Below, one piece after another: positions 17,273 through 27,927 of a DNA stretch of 64,000 bases (position 1 is the stretch's first letter; each line of letters opens with the position of its first letter). The stretch covers positions 2,604,001 to 2,668,000 of the forward strand of contig NZ_OU963893.1 of assembly GCF_918797525.1 (NCBI RefSeq), read 5' to 3'. A model generated the notes under the pieces. The model saw only the letters and a program-made list of their open reading frames with translations, was not told the DNA's origin and made no database searches. A program made the translations under genes and the position numbers. Origin of the DNA: an unidentified bacterial endosymbiont (GTDB lineage: Bacteria; Pseudomonadota; Gammaproteobacteria; Enterobacterales; Enterobacteriaceae).

Positions 17273-17779
17273 ATGTCACAACTCGTTCATTTCCAGGGCA
17301 ACCCGGTTGCTGTTGCAGGTTCCATTCCGCAGCCTGGTAGCAAGGCTCAGGCATTCACTCTGGTGGCTAAAGATCTGTCTGACGTCACGTTGGGCCAGTT
17401 TGCTGGAAAACGCAAAGTCCTGAACATTTTCCCAAGCATTGATACCGGCGTGTGTGCTGCATCCGTGCGCAAATTCAACCAACTGGCAACTGAAGTGGAC
17501 AACACCGTGGTGCTGTGCATTTCTGCTGACCTGCCGTTTGCCCAGTCTCGCTTCTGCGGTGCTGAAGGTCTTAGCAATGTTATCACGCTCTCCACTCTGC
17601 GCAGCCCAGATTTCCTGGAGAAATACGGGGTTGGCATTTCCGAAGGCGCTCTGAAAGGTCTGGCAGCGCGTGCGGTTCTGGTCATTGATGAAAACGACAA
17701 CGTCGTATTGAGCGAGCTGGTTAACGAAATCACCACCGAGCCGGATTACTCTGCTGCGCTTGACGTGCTGAAAGCATAG
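17273..17779 (+). CDS. tpx: Thiol peroxidase Tpx
   Basis: Atypical 2-Cys peroxiredoxin that reduces hydrogen peroxide and alkyl hydroperoxides with thioredoxin. It is 168 residues, the family length. Peroxidatic Cys61 is in [15 protein letters not shown] and resolving Cys95 in SRFCGAEG. An AGGAAG ribosome site precedes the ATG. It is divergent from ycjG across a short promoter region. Confidence 0.98.
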   Translation: MSQLVHFQGNPVAVAGSIPQPGSKAQAFTLVAKDLSDVTLGQFAGKRKVLNIFPSIDTGVCAASVRKFNQLATEVDNTVVLCISADLPFAQSRFCGAEGLSNVITLSTLRSPDFLEKYGVGISEGALKGLAARAVLVIDENDNVVLSELVNEITTEPDYSAALDVLKA

Positions 17780-17787
17780 CCAAAAAA

Positions 17788-17814
17788 AGCCGTAACATCG
17801 CTGTTACGGCTTTA
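17788..17814. terminator. Bidirectional terminator of tpx and the chitinase gene
   Basis: A ten-base stem (AGCCGTAACA/TGTTACGGCT) with a four-base loop has seven A on the left and TTT on the right, so it can serve convergent tpx and the chitinase gene. Confidence 0.85.
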
Positions 17815-17846
17815 TCAGACGTTAAAATTATAACTAACTTAGCGGA

Positions 17847-20336
17847 TTATTTCGTTGGCTTTAACATATCGTCAGTAAGCGTTATGCTATCCAACACATT
17901 ATAGATTTGATCGCTGACCTTAGTGCCAGCGGCTGTAGCAAAATAGACTCTATCTCCTGCCTTAATATTATTCAAAGACATAATTTCAGTTGCAGTCCAG
18001 GATACACCCTCATTTTGCCCATAGGTCGTACATTTGTCATTGCTTGCCTTACGTACCGTCTGGAACCACGAACCACACAGAGTGGTAGTGACCTTACCTT
18101 TCGCATCCTTGGTATCATAATACATATTCAGATATTGATAAGATGCCATCAGGCTAGATTTGGTCCCCACGGTATATTGCAGTTTTTTGTCTTTCACTGA
18201 CGTTCTTGACGACACAATCTGAGATGCGTTACCGGCAGAAACATCCTCAAGTGTGTATCGATAGGTTAATACCGTTTTACCTTGTGCATCTTTAACCTCT
18301 ACAACATGCCCCTCGCTAACTTGCAATGCATGTATTTGCAGACTGACATTGGAATAACCGTTACCTAAGTCCGTAATGATGGTGTTAGCTATCTTTTTAT
18401 TACCATATTCGCCGAAATAGTAAGGCTGACCAATGGCATCACGATTCCAACCGTCATGCTGTAATGTGGCCGTATATTGCCCACTTTGAAGACTGGCAGT
18501 ATTCTGCGTCCACTGTAATTTAGGATCCTCGGTCTTTTGATCGACGTTGATATCCTTTATTTCAGTGTCAGCCGATGCTTCGCTATGCGTAAACGGCGCA
18601 AACACTTCACTGAAGGCGTAAATTGGTGCTTGCTGTTCGGTTAGCCCGCTGTGTTCCGGTGACACCTGTTTAGCGACGCCAGGCTGGTCACGCATCATTG
18701 ACCACATGCCAATCATACCCAGGTTGCGATCTTTGGCATCATCCAATACCAGGTTAGCATCCGACAGATAGAATACTTCCCCCTGAACGTCGTTATAACC
18801 GTTCATTGGCGTAACACCCATCATCGCGTTGATTTCATCGTCAGACTTATCGGTGAAAATCTGCTTCAGTTGGGAGAACAGGCTTTCAATTGCAGAGGTG
18901 GCGCACTTGCCGTGAATGTTTTGCCCTTCAGTGCCGTCGGACTGACAGATACTGCTGCCGTAGTCCATCGCCATTACATTCACCCCAGCCAGATCGACCC
19001 CTTTCTCCTTCGCATCGTTTAGTACGTACAGGCCGTCAGCGGTCAGACCCGTCGGCAGAATCGGCAGGGTATACCAGATCCCTACACTGCGGCCTTCTGC
19101 TTTCCATTGTGCCTGCGCGGCCTTAACGGCTTCGTTACGGCGGTTTATGGAGTCATGATCGGCGACCCATGTTCCTTCAATATCGAAATCCAGTACGTTC
19201 AGATTCAGGTTTTCAACGATGTCGTAGTAGTGCTTTTGCAGATCAGAAACGTTCTTACAGGCTGCCGCCAGCGGTGAGTTGTTAGCACCACCGATTGAAA
19301 TCATTACGTCCCCGCCTGCTTCACGCAGCGCTTTGATCTTACTGTACTGGGTGTAATTGTTGATATCGTAAGCGGTACCCCAGGTTGGCAGACAGGTATC
19401 AGCATCTTTTGCTACCACAAAGGCCATAGTGAAGTGAGTGATACCCTGGTTCTTAGCGAGGCTGGCAAGGTCTGGCTGCGCGTTCAGCGTGTAATCGACA
19501 TACGGAGCATAAACATGCGCAGGCCATGGCGCTTTAGGGGTACCTACCATTTCTTTAGTGCCGGACCAGTCAATATAAACTTTCCACGGATTGATATCGG
19601 AAGGTTTAACTTTCTGGACTTTAGCCTGGGAAACATAATTATCGCCGTTATAGCGAATTAATGTGCCGCTTTCATAGAGTGTTGCTGAATTAAATTCAGG
19701 CGCTTTATTTAATTGATCTATGGTATAGGATACGACATCACCCAACGGTTTCCAGGGACGACCATTGGTTCCGGTAGGGTTTTGATTGGCCTCCAGTGAA
19801 GGGTCATCGCCAAGGGTATAAAATAGTGCTTCATATTCCTGGCCATTTTTCTGAACTTTATCGCCTTTATTATAGGTGGTGGTGCCTGCCCACTGAGGAA
19901 CCTCAGCGTACTGTTCCCACGGGTTGGCTGAACCCGGCGTAAACCCATAGGCACTTTGCGCCGTAGAGGTCTGCCAGGTCGCGCCGTTGTAGGAGACAAT
20001 ATCATTGGCGTTGTAAGCACTGGCGCTGCTGTATTCCGGATAGGTTACGGTACCGCCGCCCGTTTCGCAGGTCGTTGGGTTACCGTATTGCGTCATCTCG
20101 GCAGCGGTCGCCGCGCGTTCAAAACGCCATGGATTACTGGCTTCATCTGCCGAGGCATTCCCCGGACAATCTTTCGCGCCTACCCACCAGGCGTTGGTAT
20201 ACACGCCGCTGTCATAAATAACCTCATAAGGACCAGCACCCTCCTGACCGCTCCAGGCTTCGATAGCAAATACCGGGGCGGCGGCACACAGTGCCCCCAT
20301 TCCTATTATAGCTTTAGTAAATATATTCAGTTTCAT
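17847..20336 (-). CDS. ChiA-like secreted chitinase, GH18
   Basis: An 829-residue secreted enzyme like E. coli ChiA, predicted to hydrolyse chitin. The start at 20336 has AAGGA at proper spacing and gives MKLNIFTK, the E. coli N-terminus. In order: a signal peptide (ends near PVFA), one N-terminal CBM-like repeat (EAWSGQEG..NAWWVG..NPWR; K-12 ChiA has several), two carbohydrate-binding type 5/12 repeats (W-x(n)-Y..GD.V..NG..Y), and a GH18 barrel. The GH18 motif is LDFDIEGTW near residues 400-408, with catalytic Glu. About 190 residues after FSEVFAPFTHSE form an extra C-terminal domain not seen in K-12 ChiA. In K-12, tpx and tyrR are adjacent, so this gene was inserted. Export probably needs a type II system elsewhere. 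Confidence 0.93.
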   Translation of the reverse strand: MKLNIFTKAIIGMGALCAAAPVFAIEAWSGQEGAGPYEVIYDSGVYTNAWWVGAKDCPGNASADEASNPWRFERAATAAEMTQYGNPTTCETGGGTVTYPEYSSASAYNANDIVSYNGATWQTSTAQSAYGFTPGSANPWEQYAEVPQWAGTTTYNKGDKVQKNGQEYEALFYTLGDDPSLEANQNPTGTNGRPWKPLGDVVSYTIDQLNKAPEFNSATLYESGTLIRYNGDNYVSQAKVQKVKPSDINPWKVYIDWSGTKEMVGTPKAPWPAHVYAPYVDYTLNAQPDLASLAKNQGITHFTMAFVVAKDADTCLPTWGTAYDINNYTQYSKIKALREAGGDVMISIGGANNSPLAAACKNVSDLQKHYYDIVENLNLNVLDFDIEGTWVADHDSINRRNEAVKAAQAQWKAEGRSVGIWYTLPILPTGLTADGLYVLNDAKEKGVDLAGVNVMAMDYGSSICQSDGTEGQNIHGKCATSAIESLFSQLKQIFTDKSDDEINAMMGVTPMNGYNDVQGEVFYLSDANLVLDDAKDRNLGMIGMWSMMRDQPGVAKQVSPEHSGLTEQQAPIYAFSEVFAPFTHSEASADTEIKDINVDQKTEDPKLQWTQNTASLQSGQYTATLQHDGWNRDAIGQPYYFGEYGNKKIANTIITDLGNGYSNVSLQIHALQVSEGHVVEVKDAQGKTVLTYRYTLEDVSAGNASQIVSSRTSVKDKKLQYTVGTKSSLMASYQYLNMYYDTKDAKGKVTTTLCGSWFQTVRKASNDKCTTYGQNEGVSWTATEIMSLNNIKAGDRVYFATAAGTKVSDQIYNVLDSITLTDDMLKPTK

Positions 20337-20563
20337 AATCATCCTTATTATTTAATCCCATATTAAAATGGCGATTAACTGTAAAAGGATTATCGATTAG
20401 GATAAATCAAATATTACTGTGCGCCTCTATTTTTAGGATTTAAGGGAATATGGTCGGACCATATTGATCATTAAATCATATATGAATTAATAATTACATT
20501 TAACATGGAAATATTTCTGTAGAATATCACGCCACCCCGAAGACGAGCTGGCGTTTAATAATA

Positions 20564-22105
20564 TTACTCTTCCGCTTTCTTATGGTTTAGTCCATATTCA
20601 CGTAATTTATTCGCAATCGCGGTATGCGATACCCCCAGCCTTTTGGCCAGCTTACGGGTACTGGGGTAGCTACGATAAAGTTGCGTTAATACCGAGCGCT
20701 CAAAACGGCTGGTAATGTCATCCAGAGATCCTTCCATCGCCTCTTCGCCCACCGATACTGTCCCGGCATCGTAGTCGGGTAACAGAATATCCTGTGGTCG
20801 CAGTTCATAACCTTCCAGCTGCGTGAGAGCACGGTAGACTGCATTCTTCAACTGGCGAATGTTGCCCGGCCAACCGTAACGCGTTAACACAGTGCCGAGG
20901 TCCGCAGAAAGCTTTGGCCGCGGCACCCCTTGTTCATCAGCGAAGCGGGCCACAAACAGCTCAGTCAGCGGCATGATGTCTTGTGGGCGGTCGCGCAGGG
21001 GGGGAATATTCAGCGTCAATACATTCAGACGATAATAGAGATCTTCGCGGAATACGCCTTTTTGCACCAGTTCAACAAGATTTTTCTGAGTAGCACAGAT
21101 TACGCGTACGTCCACATGAACCTCGTGATCTTCCCCGACACGGCGGAAAGTACCGTCATTGAGGAAGCGCAACAGCTTGGCCTGCATACGCGGCGACATC
21201 TCGCCGATTTCGTCCAGAAGTACAGCCCCCCCCGTCGCCTGTTCGAAGAAGCCCTTTTTCCCTTCAGGAGCATGGCCGAACAGCTCGCTCTCTACGGCAT
21301 CTTCCGGTATAGAGGCACAGTTTAGAGCCAGGTAGGGTTTTGCCGCTCGCGGGCTGGCCAGATGCACAGCGTGAGCCAGCAGATCTTTACCGGTCCCTGT
21401 ATCGCCGGTAATCAGCAGCGGTGCGGTTAAATTCGCGAGCTTGCGCGCCTGCTCGACGACATGGCGCATTTTCGGGCTGACGGCAATAACCTGACTAAAA
21501 GCACCCACATCCTGGCTGGAGAGGTTTTGCAACTGGCGACCCATCCGTACGGTAGATCGCAGCATAATGACTGCCCCGGTCAGCACCCGGACATCGCCTT
21601 CCCCTTTCAGGTACACTGGCGTTATCTCCATCAGGAAATTCTGCCCGTTAATGGCGACATGCTCGCTATGGGTGTTTTGCGGATTGCTGTCCAGCCAGCG
21701 TTGGAAATTAAAGCCGGAGATCAACTGCGGAGCATGCTGATGGCTGAGCTTCTCCTTGTTCTGGGCGAATAACTGACAGCTGGCCAGATTGCCGCGCTCA
21801 ACTTTACTTTTCAGATCCAGAGACAGGAAGGGTTCCGGCATGGCTTCCAGCAGGGCACTTAAGGCCAGGTGCTCACGCTCAGATGGCATCCAGGGAATGG
21901 TGCGCACATCCGTAACGCCAGCGATACGGCGAATTTCCGCCATCAGGCTGCTGAAGGTATTAAATTCAATTTCGGCAAAATTGAGGTAAATTCGTCCCAC
22001 AGGATCGATTTCAATGCCACGTAAATCAATGCTACGTAAAACAAGAAGATCAAGTAACTCGCGGGTAAGACCGAGACGGTCTTCACAAAAGACTTCCAGA
22101 CGCAT
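20564..22105 (-). CDS. tyrR: Aromatic amino acid regulator TyrR
   Basis: Transcription factor that represses or activates aromatic amino acid biosynthesis and transport genes in response to tyrosine, phenylalanine and tryptophan. It is 513 residues as in E. coli. N-terminal ACT domain (MRLEVFCEDRLGLTRELLDLL) is followed by a PAS domain, then an AAA+ domain with GDTGTGKD and LLDEIG. The sigma-54 GAFTGA loop is replaced by GHAPEGKKGF, normal for TyrR, which works with sigma-70. The C-terminal Fis-type helix-turn-helix is KLAKRLGVSHTAIANKLREY. Confidence 0.97.
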   Translation of the reverse strand: MRLEVFCEDRLGLTRELLDLLVLRSIDLRGIEIDPVGRIYLNFAEIEFNTFSSLMAEIRRIAGVTDVRTIPWMPSEREHLALSALLEAMPEPFLSLDLKSKVERGNLASCQLFAQNKEKLSHQHAPQLISGFNFQRWLDSNPQNTHSEHVAINGQNFLMEITPVYLKGEGDVRVLTGAVIMLRSTVRMGRQLQNLSSQDVGAFSQVIAVSPKMRHVVEQARKLANLTAPLLITGDTGTGKDLLAHAVHLASPRAAKPYLALNCASIPEDAVESELFGHAPEGKKGFFEQATGGAVLLDEIGEMSPRMQAKLLRFLNDGTFRRVGEDHEVHVDVRVICATQKNLVELVQKGVFREDLYYRLNVLTLNIPPLRDRPQDIMPLTELFVARFADEQGVPRPKLSADLGTVLTRYGWPGNIRQLKNAVYRALTQLEGYELRPQDILLPDYDAGTVSVGEEAMEGSLDDITSRFERSVLTQLYRSYPSTRKLAKRLGVSHTAIANKLREYGLNHKKAEE

Positions 22106-22218
22106 GGGAAACTCACCGTTTTAAGCCAATAACATTAAAATGATATGTCAGAACACGATGATCAGGAAGATGGCTGTCAACAAATATTGACAGCCAGCAC
22201 AAATTGTAACCAAAACGC

Positions 22219-23271
22219 TCACGGAGTCGGTTTTTTATTGAGCGTCTCTTTAAGCTGACCGATTAATTCACGGCGGAAATCCCCCAGCCGTGGCTTATCG
22301 CCGTCAATCCACGGCAGCGGACGGCAGACTTCCATCGCCTTAATGCCCAACCGCGCAGTCAGTAATCCGGCGCCAAGGCCTTGCGCAGCACGCGCCGAAA
22401 GACGCGCCGCCAGATCCTGTGACATCCAGTCCATACCCACCTCCCGCACCAGTTCGCTGGCACCGGCGAAGGCGATATTAAGTAAAACCAGTTTAAACAG
22501 CCTTAGACGGCTGTAATAGCCAAGCTCGATGCCGTAGAGGTTTGCTATACGGTTTATCAGACGCAGATTACGCCAGGCAATAAACGCCATATCGACCAGC
22601 GCCAGCGGACTGACGGCAATCATTAGCGTGGATTCTGCTGCCGAGCGGCTGATTTCGCGACGCGCCTGCGCATCCAGCACTGGCTGCACCATATGGGAAT
22701 AGAGCGTCACTATTTCCCTGTCGTTCTGGGTTTCATGGATCGCGGCATACCAGCGTTGCAGCGCCGGATGTGACTGATCGATTCCGGCCTGAGCGGCCAG
22801 TTTTTCACAAAAAGCACGCCCTTTTCCGGTTCCATGGCTGTGCAGGAGATCCCGCGCTTCATCCCGTTCGTGCGCGCGCTGTCGCAGGCGCCACAAACGC
22901 CGCCACTCTGTGGCAACCGATCCAACCCCTGCGCCGATAATCAATGCCCCAGCAGCACTACCGCCCAGCGCTACCCAGTCCTGCGTTTGCCAGGCATTCA
23001 TCGTCCACTGGACCCCTTGGGCTACAACGCTCACGCCAAACAGCACCAGCCCGGCGGTCACCATCCGGCGCCACAGGCTGCGTTTAGGACGTAAAGCGGC
23101 CTCAACTACCGCTTCCGCTGAGCCCTCCCCGGCTAAGAGATCATCTGTCAACGCTGGGGCAAAATGTTCCGCCTGCGTACCGCTAAAGGTCTGAGCGGAT
23201 TTAAACGCGGGCTGTTTTTCCTGCTCAAGCGTACCGGTAAAGTCAATGCGCGGTTTTAACGGTTCCGTCAT
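22219..23271 (-). CDS. ycjF: Inner membrane protein YcjF
   Basis: A 350-residue inner-membrane protein of the UPF0283/DUF697 family (E. coli YcjF 353). Two hydrophobic helices near 70-90 and 100-120 follow an N-terminal charged segment, and the DUF697 region fills the C-terminal half ([23 protein letters not shown]). Its start overlaps the ycjX stop by four bases, so the pair is translationally coupled. The function is unknown; in E. coli ycjXF belongs to the heat-shock regulon. Confidence 0.93.
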   Translation of the reverse strand: MTEPLKPRIDFTGTLEQEKQPAFKSAQTFSGTQAEHFAPALTDDLLAGEGSAEAVVEAALRPKRSLWRRMVTAGLVLFGVSVVAQGVQWTMNAWQTQDWVALGGSAAGALIIGAGVGSVATEWRRLWRLRQRAHERDEARDLLHSHGTGKGRAFCEKLAAQAGIDQSHPALQRWYAAIHETQNDREIVTLYSHMVQPVLDAQARREISRSAAESTLMIAVSPLALVDMAFIAWRNLRLINRIANLYGIELGYYSRLRLFKLVLLNIAFAGASELVREVGMDWMSQDLAARLSARAAQGLGAGLLTARLGIKAMEVCRPLPWIDGDKPRLGDFRRELIGQLKETLNKKPTP

Positions 23272-24665
23272 CGCAATTTATCTCCAATCAAAAACTCCAG
23301 CGCCGCGTCCAGACGAATGTGCGGTAACGGCCGATCGACGGCCATCGTCTGCGGGCGGAAGGCTTCAAACTGAAACCCCTGATGTTGCCAGAATGCCTGG
23401 CCTGGCAGACGCCCAGGCACTTCACCCGGATATACCGTAAGAGGCTCACCGTCACTGAGGCGGTTCCCACGTAACGCGGGAATTTTTTCACCCTTTACGT
23501 CTATCAAACCGCTCTCGGTCGCCTGGACAGATGCCAGCCCGAGACAATCCATGCCGATCCCTTCAAATGCCGCGTTTTGCCACGCGTCCTGCACCAGCTG
23601 CTGTAACAACGACACCATATTTACATGCTGATCGACCGTCACATGGTCAGCCTTGGTGGCGGCAAACAGCAGTTTGTCGATAACCGGAGAAAACAGGCGG
23701 CGGAACAGCGTCCGCTGGCCGTAGTGAAAGCTTTGCATCAGTTGCGTCAGCGCCAGGCGCATATCATTAAACGCCTGCGGCCCGCTGTTCAGGGGCTGAA
23801 GGCAGTCCACCAGCACAATCTGTCGGTCAAAACGCAAAAAATGATTTTTGTAGAACCCCTTCACCACTTTTTCGCAATAGTAGCTGTAGCGTTCCCGGAG
23901 CATGCCGGCGTTAGTGTGCTTATCAGCCTGCGCCAGCTTCGCCTCACCGAAAACGTCCACGTCCGGCCACGGGAAAAACTGCAGCGCGGGCGCCCCCGCC
24001 AGATCGCCAGGCAGAACGAAACGCCCGGGCTGGATGAAATGCAGCCCCTCCTGCTTACACTGGTGTAGATAATCGGTCCAGGCCAGGGCAATAGCAGCCA
24101 GCCGGTTTTCATCCGCTGGGGCGAGTGGGTCTAAACCTTCACAAAGTTGACGCCATTTAGCCGACCACGCCGCGCGTTGCCCCTGTAACAGTCCCGTCAT
24201 CTGCCGGGACCAGCTCAGGTAATCCTGTGCCAGCATGGGTAAATCAAGCAACCATTCACCGGGATAATCCACGATTTCAAGATACAGCGTGGAGGTGTCC
24301 TTAAAGTGGCGCATTAACGAATCATTAGAGCGAAAACGCAGCGCGAGGCGAATTTCACTGACCCCACGGGTTGGCGTCGGCCAGGCTGGCGGGTCGCCAT
24401 ATAGCTGCGCCAGACCTTCATCATAGGTAAAACGTGGAATGCCGAAATCACGTTGCGGCACACGTTTAACGCCCAGCAGACGTTCTTCGCGTACCGCGCT
24501 CAACAGCGGTAAACGCGCACCGGCATGCAGGTTGAGGAGTTGATTGACCATCGCAGTGATGAACGCCGTCTTCCCGCTTCGGCTCAGCCCCGTCACCGCG
24601 AGACGGAGATGGCGATCGACGCCACGGTTCACCAAAGAATTGAGTTCGTTTTTAAATCGCTTCAT
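23268..24665 (-). CDS. ycjX: P-loop NTPase YcjX
   Basis: A 465-residue protein of the DUF463/YcjX family (P-loop GTPase-like; E. coli length 465). The Walker A motif is [10 protein letters not shown] near residues 25-34. A conserved [13 protein letters not shown] near 150 and FAATKADHV (NKxD-like) near 335 are typical of the family. It is coupled with ycjF and known as sigma-32 dependent in E. coli; the cellular role is unresolved. Confidence 0.93.
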   Translation of the reverse strand: MKRFKNELNSLVNRGVDRHLRLAVTGLSRSGKTAFITAMVNQLLNLHAGARLPLLSAVREERLLGVKRVPQRDFGIPRFTYDEGLAQLYGDPPAWPTPTRGVSEIRLALRFRSNDSLMRHFKDTSTLYLEIVDYPGEWLLDLPMLAQDYLSWSRQMTGLLQGQRAAWSAKWRQLCEGLDPLAPADENRLAAIALAWTDYLHQCKQEGLHFIQPGRFVLPGDLAGAPALQFFPWPDVDVFGEAKLAQADKHTNAGMLRERYSYYCEKVVKGFYKNHFLRFDRQIVLVDCLQPLNSGPQAFNDMRLALTQLMQSFHYGQRTLFRRLFSPVIDKLLFAATKADHVTVDQHVNMVSLLQQLVQDAWQNAAFEGIGMDCLGLASVQATESGLIDVKGEKIPALRGNRLSDGEPLTVYPGEVPGRLPGQAFWQHQGFQFEAFRPQTMAVDRPLPHIRLDAALEFLIGDKLR

Positions 24666-24818
24666 CGCCGTCCTTAGTTGCTGGAAGCCAGGAAAATCCT
24701 GTTTAAGAATACAATAAATGGGGGCAGATCGTTGATTATCAATTCATAATTATTGCTATTGCCGTTTTTTCTCCAGTAAGATGAACACCATTGCCGTCTG
24801 TCGGAGTGAGTAAGGTGT

Positions 24819-25844
24819 ATGTCTCCCACCATCTATGATATTGCGCGGGTTGCTGGCGTTTCGAAATCAACCGTGTCACGCGTTTTGAATAAGCAAACCA
24901 ATATATCCCCCGAAGCCCGGGAGAAAGTGCTTAAGGCAATTGACGAATTACAGTATCAACCCAATAAACTTGCCCGCGCACTGACCTCTTCTGGCTTTGA
25001 TGCCATTATGGTCATTTCTACCCGTTCGACGAAAACAACTGCCGGAAATCCTTTTTTCTCTGACGTTCTTCACGCCATCACGGCAAAGGCAGAACAGGAA
25101 GGGTTTGATGTTATTTTGCAAACCTCAAAAAGCAGTGAAGATGATTTGCTGAAATGCGAAAGCAAAATAAAACAGAAGATGGTCAAAGGGATTATTATGC
25201 TGAGCTCACCGGCAAATGAATCCTTTTTCTCCAGGCTGGATGTCTACGGCGTTCCTATTGTCGTTATCGGAAAAGTGGAAGGTGATTTCCAGAATATTTA
25301 CTCCGTAGATACCGATAACTTGCACGATAGCGCGACCCTGACCGACGTTTTTATTAAAAACGGACGCCGCAAAATTGCCTGCCTGCATGCCCCACTCGAT
25401 TATCATGTTTCTATCGATCGCCTTGCGGGCTATAAATCCAGTCTTGAAAAACACAATATCACGGTAAATCCGCAGTGGATTATAGATGGCGGCTATACTC
25501 ATGAGAGTGCGCTTAAGGCGGCTAGTAAACTGCTCTCATCAGCCGCTCCCCCGGATGCGGTCTTTGCCACCGACAGCATGAAACTGCTCAGTCTCTATCG
25601 TGCGGCAGATGAGTTAAATTTGATGATCCCTGAACAATTCGCGGTGGCCGGTTACAGTGATCGGATGCTGTCGCTTATTTTGACGCCAGCACCGGCAGGC
25701 TTTGATATTCCCACCCGGAAACTGGGTGAAGAGAGCTGTGATGTCCTGTTTAAACGGATCGCCGGTCAGCCCACGCCGCAGAAAGTCCTGGTCGAGACGC
25801 ACTTTGCTTTTGCTGATTCGCTTCCTCAAACCAGGGGCCATTAG
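24819..25844 (+). CDS. ycjW: LacI-family regulator YcjW
   Basis: Transcription repressor of the LacI/GalR family, 341 residues. The N-terminal helix-turn-helix [20 protein letters not shown] and hinge PNKLARAL are followed by a periplasmic-binding-like effector domain. It diverges from no gene here but faces the ycjV-M operon and ompG convergently, as in E. coli, where it controls that sugar cluster. The effector is unproven; a glucoside such as kojibiose is an inference from the operon. Confidence 0.95.
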   Translation: MSPTIYDIARVAGVSKSTVSRVLNKQTNISPEAREKVLKAIDELQYQPNKLARALTSSGFDAIMVISTRSTKTTAGNPFFSDVLHAITAKAEQEGFDVILQTSKSSEDDLLKCESKIKQKMVKGIIMLSSPANESFFSRLDVYGVPIVVIGKVEGDFQNIYSVDTDNLHDSATLTDVFIKNGRRKIACLHAPLDYHVSIDRLAGYKSSLEKHNITVNPQWIIDGGYTHESALKAASKLLSSAAPPDAVFATDSMKLLSLYRAADELNLMIPEQFAVAGYSDRMLSLILTPAPAGFDIPTRKLGEESCDVLFKRIAGQPTPQKVLVETHFAFADSLPQTRGH

Positions 25845-25862
25845 CCCCTGGTCTGGCGCCTG

Positions 25863-26777
25863 TCAGAATGCATAGTTCACGCCGACACCTGCGTAATGGA
25901 AGCGATCGTTTTCGCCTTCATCATGGTTTTCCCATTCATAGGCATATTCCAGCGTCATCGAAAGGCCATTTGTGAAATCATAGGCATAAAGCAAACCCAG
26001 TCGGTTGAAGTCATGGCCCTCTCGCGCAGGATCGTCCTGCCAGTCCCAGTTAGACCAGCGGTCTAAACCCAGCCGGGTGTAGGGTGTTAGCGTGGTATTG
26101 CCCAACGATACTGGCAGATAGGCGCGGATTTCTTGGGTGGAAAATTCGCCGTTGTTACGTGAACTGTCCATATTGAATCCGCGCTCTAAGTAGTAGTTAA
26201 CTTTCGCGGCGAAGGTTTCGTTAAGGGTCCAGGTAAAGCCGGTTTCGGTCTCAACGCGGCTGTCCGAATAGCCCGTTTTTGCCAGATCGTTGGCAAATTG
26301 ATACATGGCAAACCAGCCGCTGAACCGCCAGTCGTCGCTAAGCCTGAGGTCCCAGTCAGGCTGTATTTTATAGCGCTGCATATTCGCGCTTCCGTCTTTA
26401 GCACCGTGTTCATCTTTAAAATGATAACCATAATTACGAAAACCCCCGGTAAGCCCGAAGGTAAAATCATCGGTGCCGATAAAGCGATAGCGTAATTCAA
26501 ATTCGGGACGGTCAAAATAGGTCCCACGGGTCATTGTGCTGTAATCAACGGGACCTTCCTGATACATGGCAAGTGACAGCGTCCAGGCATCCCAGGTGGC
26601 ATTAAACCATACGGAAGGTTCATATAATCCATCTTTATCGTCGCTTTGACCTTCGACGTTTTCAATTTCATACATGGCCCCAATATTAAACGCCCAGTGT
26701 TTAGCTGTTTCTGCCGCTTGCGCGCAGCTAACCCCTGCGCACAGAATCAGCGCAGCACATCTTTGTAGAGTATTCAT
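25863..26777 (-). CDS. ompG: Monomeric outer membrane porin OmpG
   Basis: A 14-stranded monomeric porin, here serving oligosaccharide entry for the ycj pathway. It is 304 residues with a signal peptide ending near AQA (residue 20). Alternating strands rich in W, Y and F are typical, and it ends in NYAF, the C-terminal Bam signal. A hairpin just upstream ends the ycjV transcript, so ompG may have its own promoter in the 65-base gap. K-12 gene order is kept. Confidence 0.95.
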   Translation of the reverse strand: MNTLQRCAALILCAGVSCAQAAETAKHWAFNIGAMYEIENVEGQSDDKDGLYEPSVWFNATWDAWTLSLAMYQEGPVDYSTMTRGTYFDRPEFELRYRFIGTDDFTFGLTGGFRNYGYHFKDEHGAKDGSANMQRYKIQPDWDLRLSDDWRFSGWFAMYQFANDLAKTGYSDSRVETETGFTWTLNETFAAKVNYYLERGFNMDSSRNNGEFSTQEIRAYLPVSLGNTTLTPYTRLGLDRWSNWDWQDDPAREGHDFNRLGLLYAYDFTNGLSMTLEYAYEWENHDEGENDRFHYAGVGVNYAF

Positions 26778-26807
26778 TAAAATATTCCTTTATAATTAAC
26801 ACATAAT

Positions 26808-26830
26808 AAAACCGGAAAATTTATTTCCGG
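26808..26830 (-). terminator. Terminator of the ycj operon upstream of ompG
   Basis: On the minus strand CCGGAAA/TTTCCGG forms a seven-base stem followed by TTTTAT, thirteen bases after the ycjV stop. It would end the long ycjM-V transcript before ompG, at least in part. Confidence 0.65.
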
Positions 26831-26842
26831 CGAACACCTTTC

Positions 26843-27925
26843 TTATCTAATAGCCGCTTCAGTTTCAGCGTCGAAGAAATGGCATTTATTCATATCGAAC
26901 TGGATGCCGATATTATCTCCGGCCGCATAGTCATTCGCAGCCCCTGCCCTGACAATCAGTTCATGCCCCCCCACGCTGACATAAAGCATGAATTCTGCTC
27001 CTGTGAGTTCCGCTACGCTGACTTTGGCGAGGATCCCTTCCGTTTTGCCGTGAGGGGTGAAAATATCCTCCGGGCGGATCCCTAATGTCACGGCCTTGCG
27101 CTGATAGCCCATGGCATTTAAAGCAGCGAGCTTGTCCATCGGAATGTCAAGACGCAGTGTCTCCGTCACGAAATAGCTTTCGTCTATCGCGCCGCGAATA
27201 AAATTCATTGCCGGCGAACCGATAAATCCCGCCACAAACATATTTGCCGGTTCGTTATAAACCTGTTTTGGCGCGCCGACCTGCTGAATAAAACCGTCTT
27301 TCAGGATCACAATACGGGTAGCCATTGTCATGGCTTCAGTTTGATCGTGCGTAACGTAAATCATGGTGGTATTCAGTTTTTGATGCAGCTTGCTGATTTC
27401 AGCGCGCATCTGTACGCGAAGTTTGGCATCAAGGTTTGAGAGTGGTTCATCCATCAGGAATACACCCGCCTCGCGCACGATCGCCCTGCCTAACGCTACG
27501 CGCTGGCGTTGGCCGCCAGATAATGCGCCAGGCTTACGCTTAAGGTATTCACGCAAGCCGAGGATTTGTGCCGCCCAGTTCACGCGTTCCGCAATAATGG
27601 CAGGGGCAATTTTTTGCATCTTCAGGCCGAACGCCATGTTGTCGTAAACCGTCATATGCGGATAAAGGGCGTAGTTTTGAAAGACCATGGCGATATCGCG
27701 GGATTTAGCCGGTACATCGTTCATACTCACACCGTCAATGACCAGTTCACCCGCGCTGATCTCCTCCAGCCCGGCAATCATGCGCAGTGTTGTCGACTTA
27801 CCGCACCCCGATGGCCCAACAAAAACGATAAACTCTTTATCCTCAATCTCAAGGTTAAAATCCTTCACGACATGGACCTGGTTATCATAGATTTTCTGGA
27901 TGTGTTTGAGAGACAGTTGCGCCAT
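26843..27925 (-). CDS. ycjV: Sugar ABC transporter ATPase YcjV
   Basis: MalK/UgpC-type ATPase of the YcjNOP importer, 360 residues. Walker A GPSGCGKST, Q-loop, signature LSGGQRQRV, Walker B VFLMDEPLSNLD and the H-loop (THD) are all intact, followed by the C-terminal regulatory TOBE domain. The frame is open to 27976, but the start at 27925 (MAQLSLKH) has AAGGAA and lies two bases after ycjU. In E. coli K-12 this gene is annotated as broken, so the intact copy implies a working transporter. Confidence 0.95.
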   Translation of the reverse strand: MAQLSLKHIQKIYDNQVHVVKDFNLEIEDKEFIVFVGPSGCGKSTTLRMIAGLEEISAGELVIDGVSMNDVPAKSRDIAMVFQNYALYPHMTVYDNMAFGLKMQKIAPAIIAERVNWAAQILGLREYLKRKPGALSGGQRQRVALGRAIVREAGVFLMDEPLSNLDAKLRVQMRAEISKLHQKLNTTMIYVTHDQTEAMTMATRIVILKDGFIQQVGAPKQVYNEPANMFVAGFIGSPAMNFIRGAIDESYFVTETLRLDIPMDKLAALNAMGYQRKAVTLGIRPEDIFTPHGKTEGILAKVSVAELTGAEFMLYVSVGGHELIVRAGAANDYAAGDNIGIQFDMNKCHFFDAETEAAIR

Positions 27926-27927
27926 TG

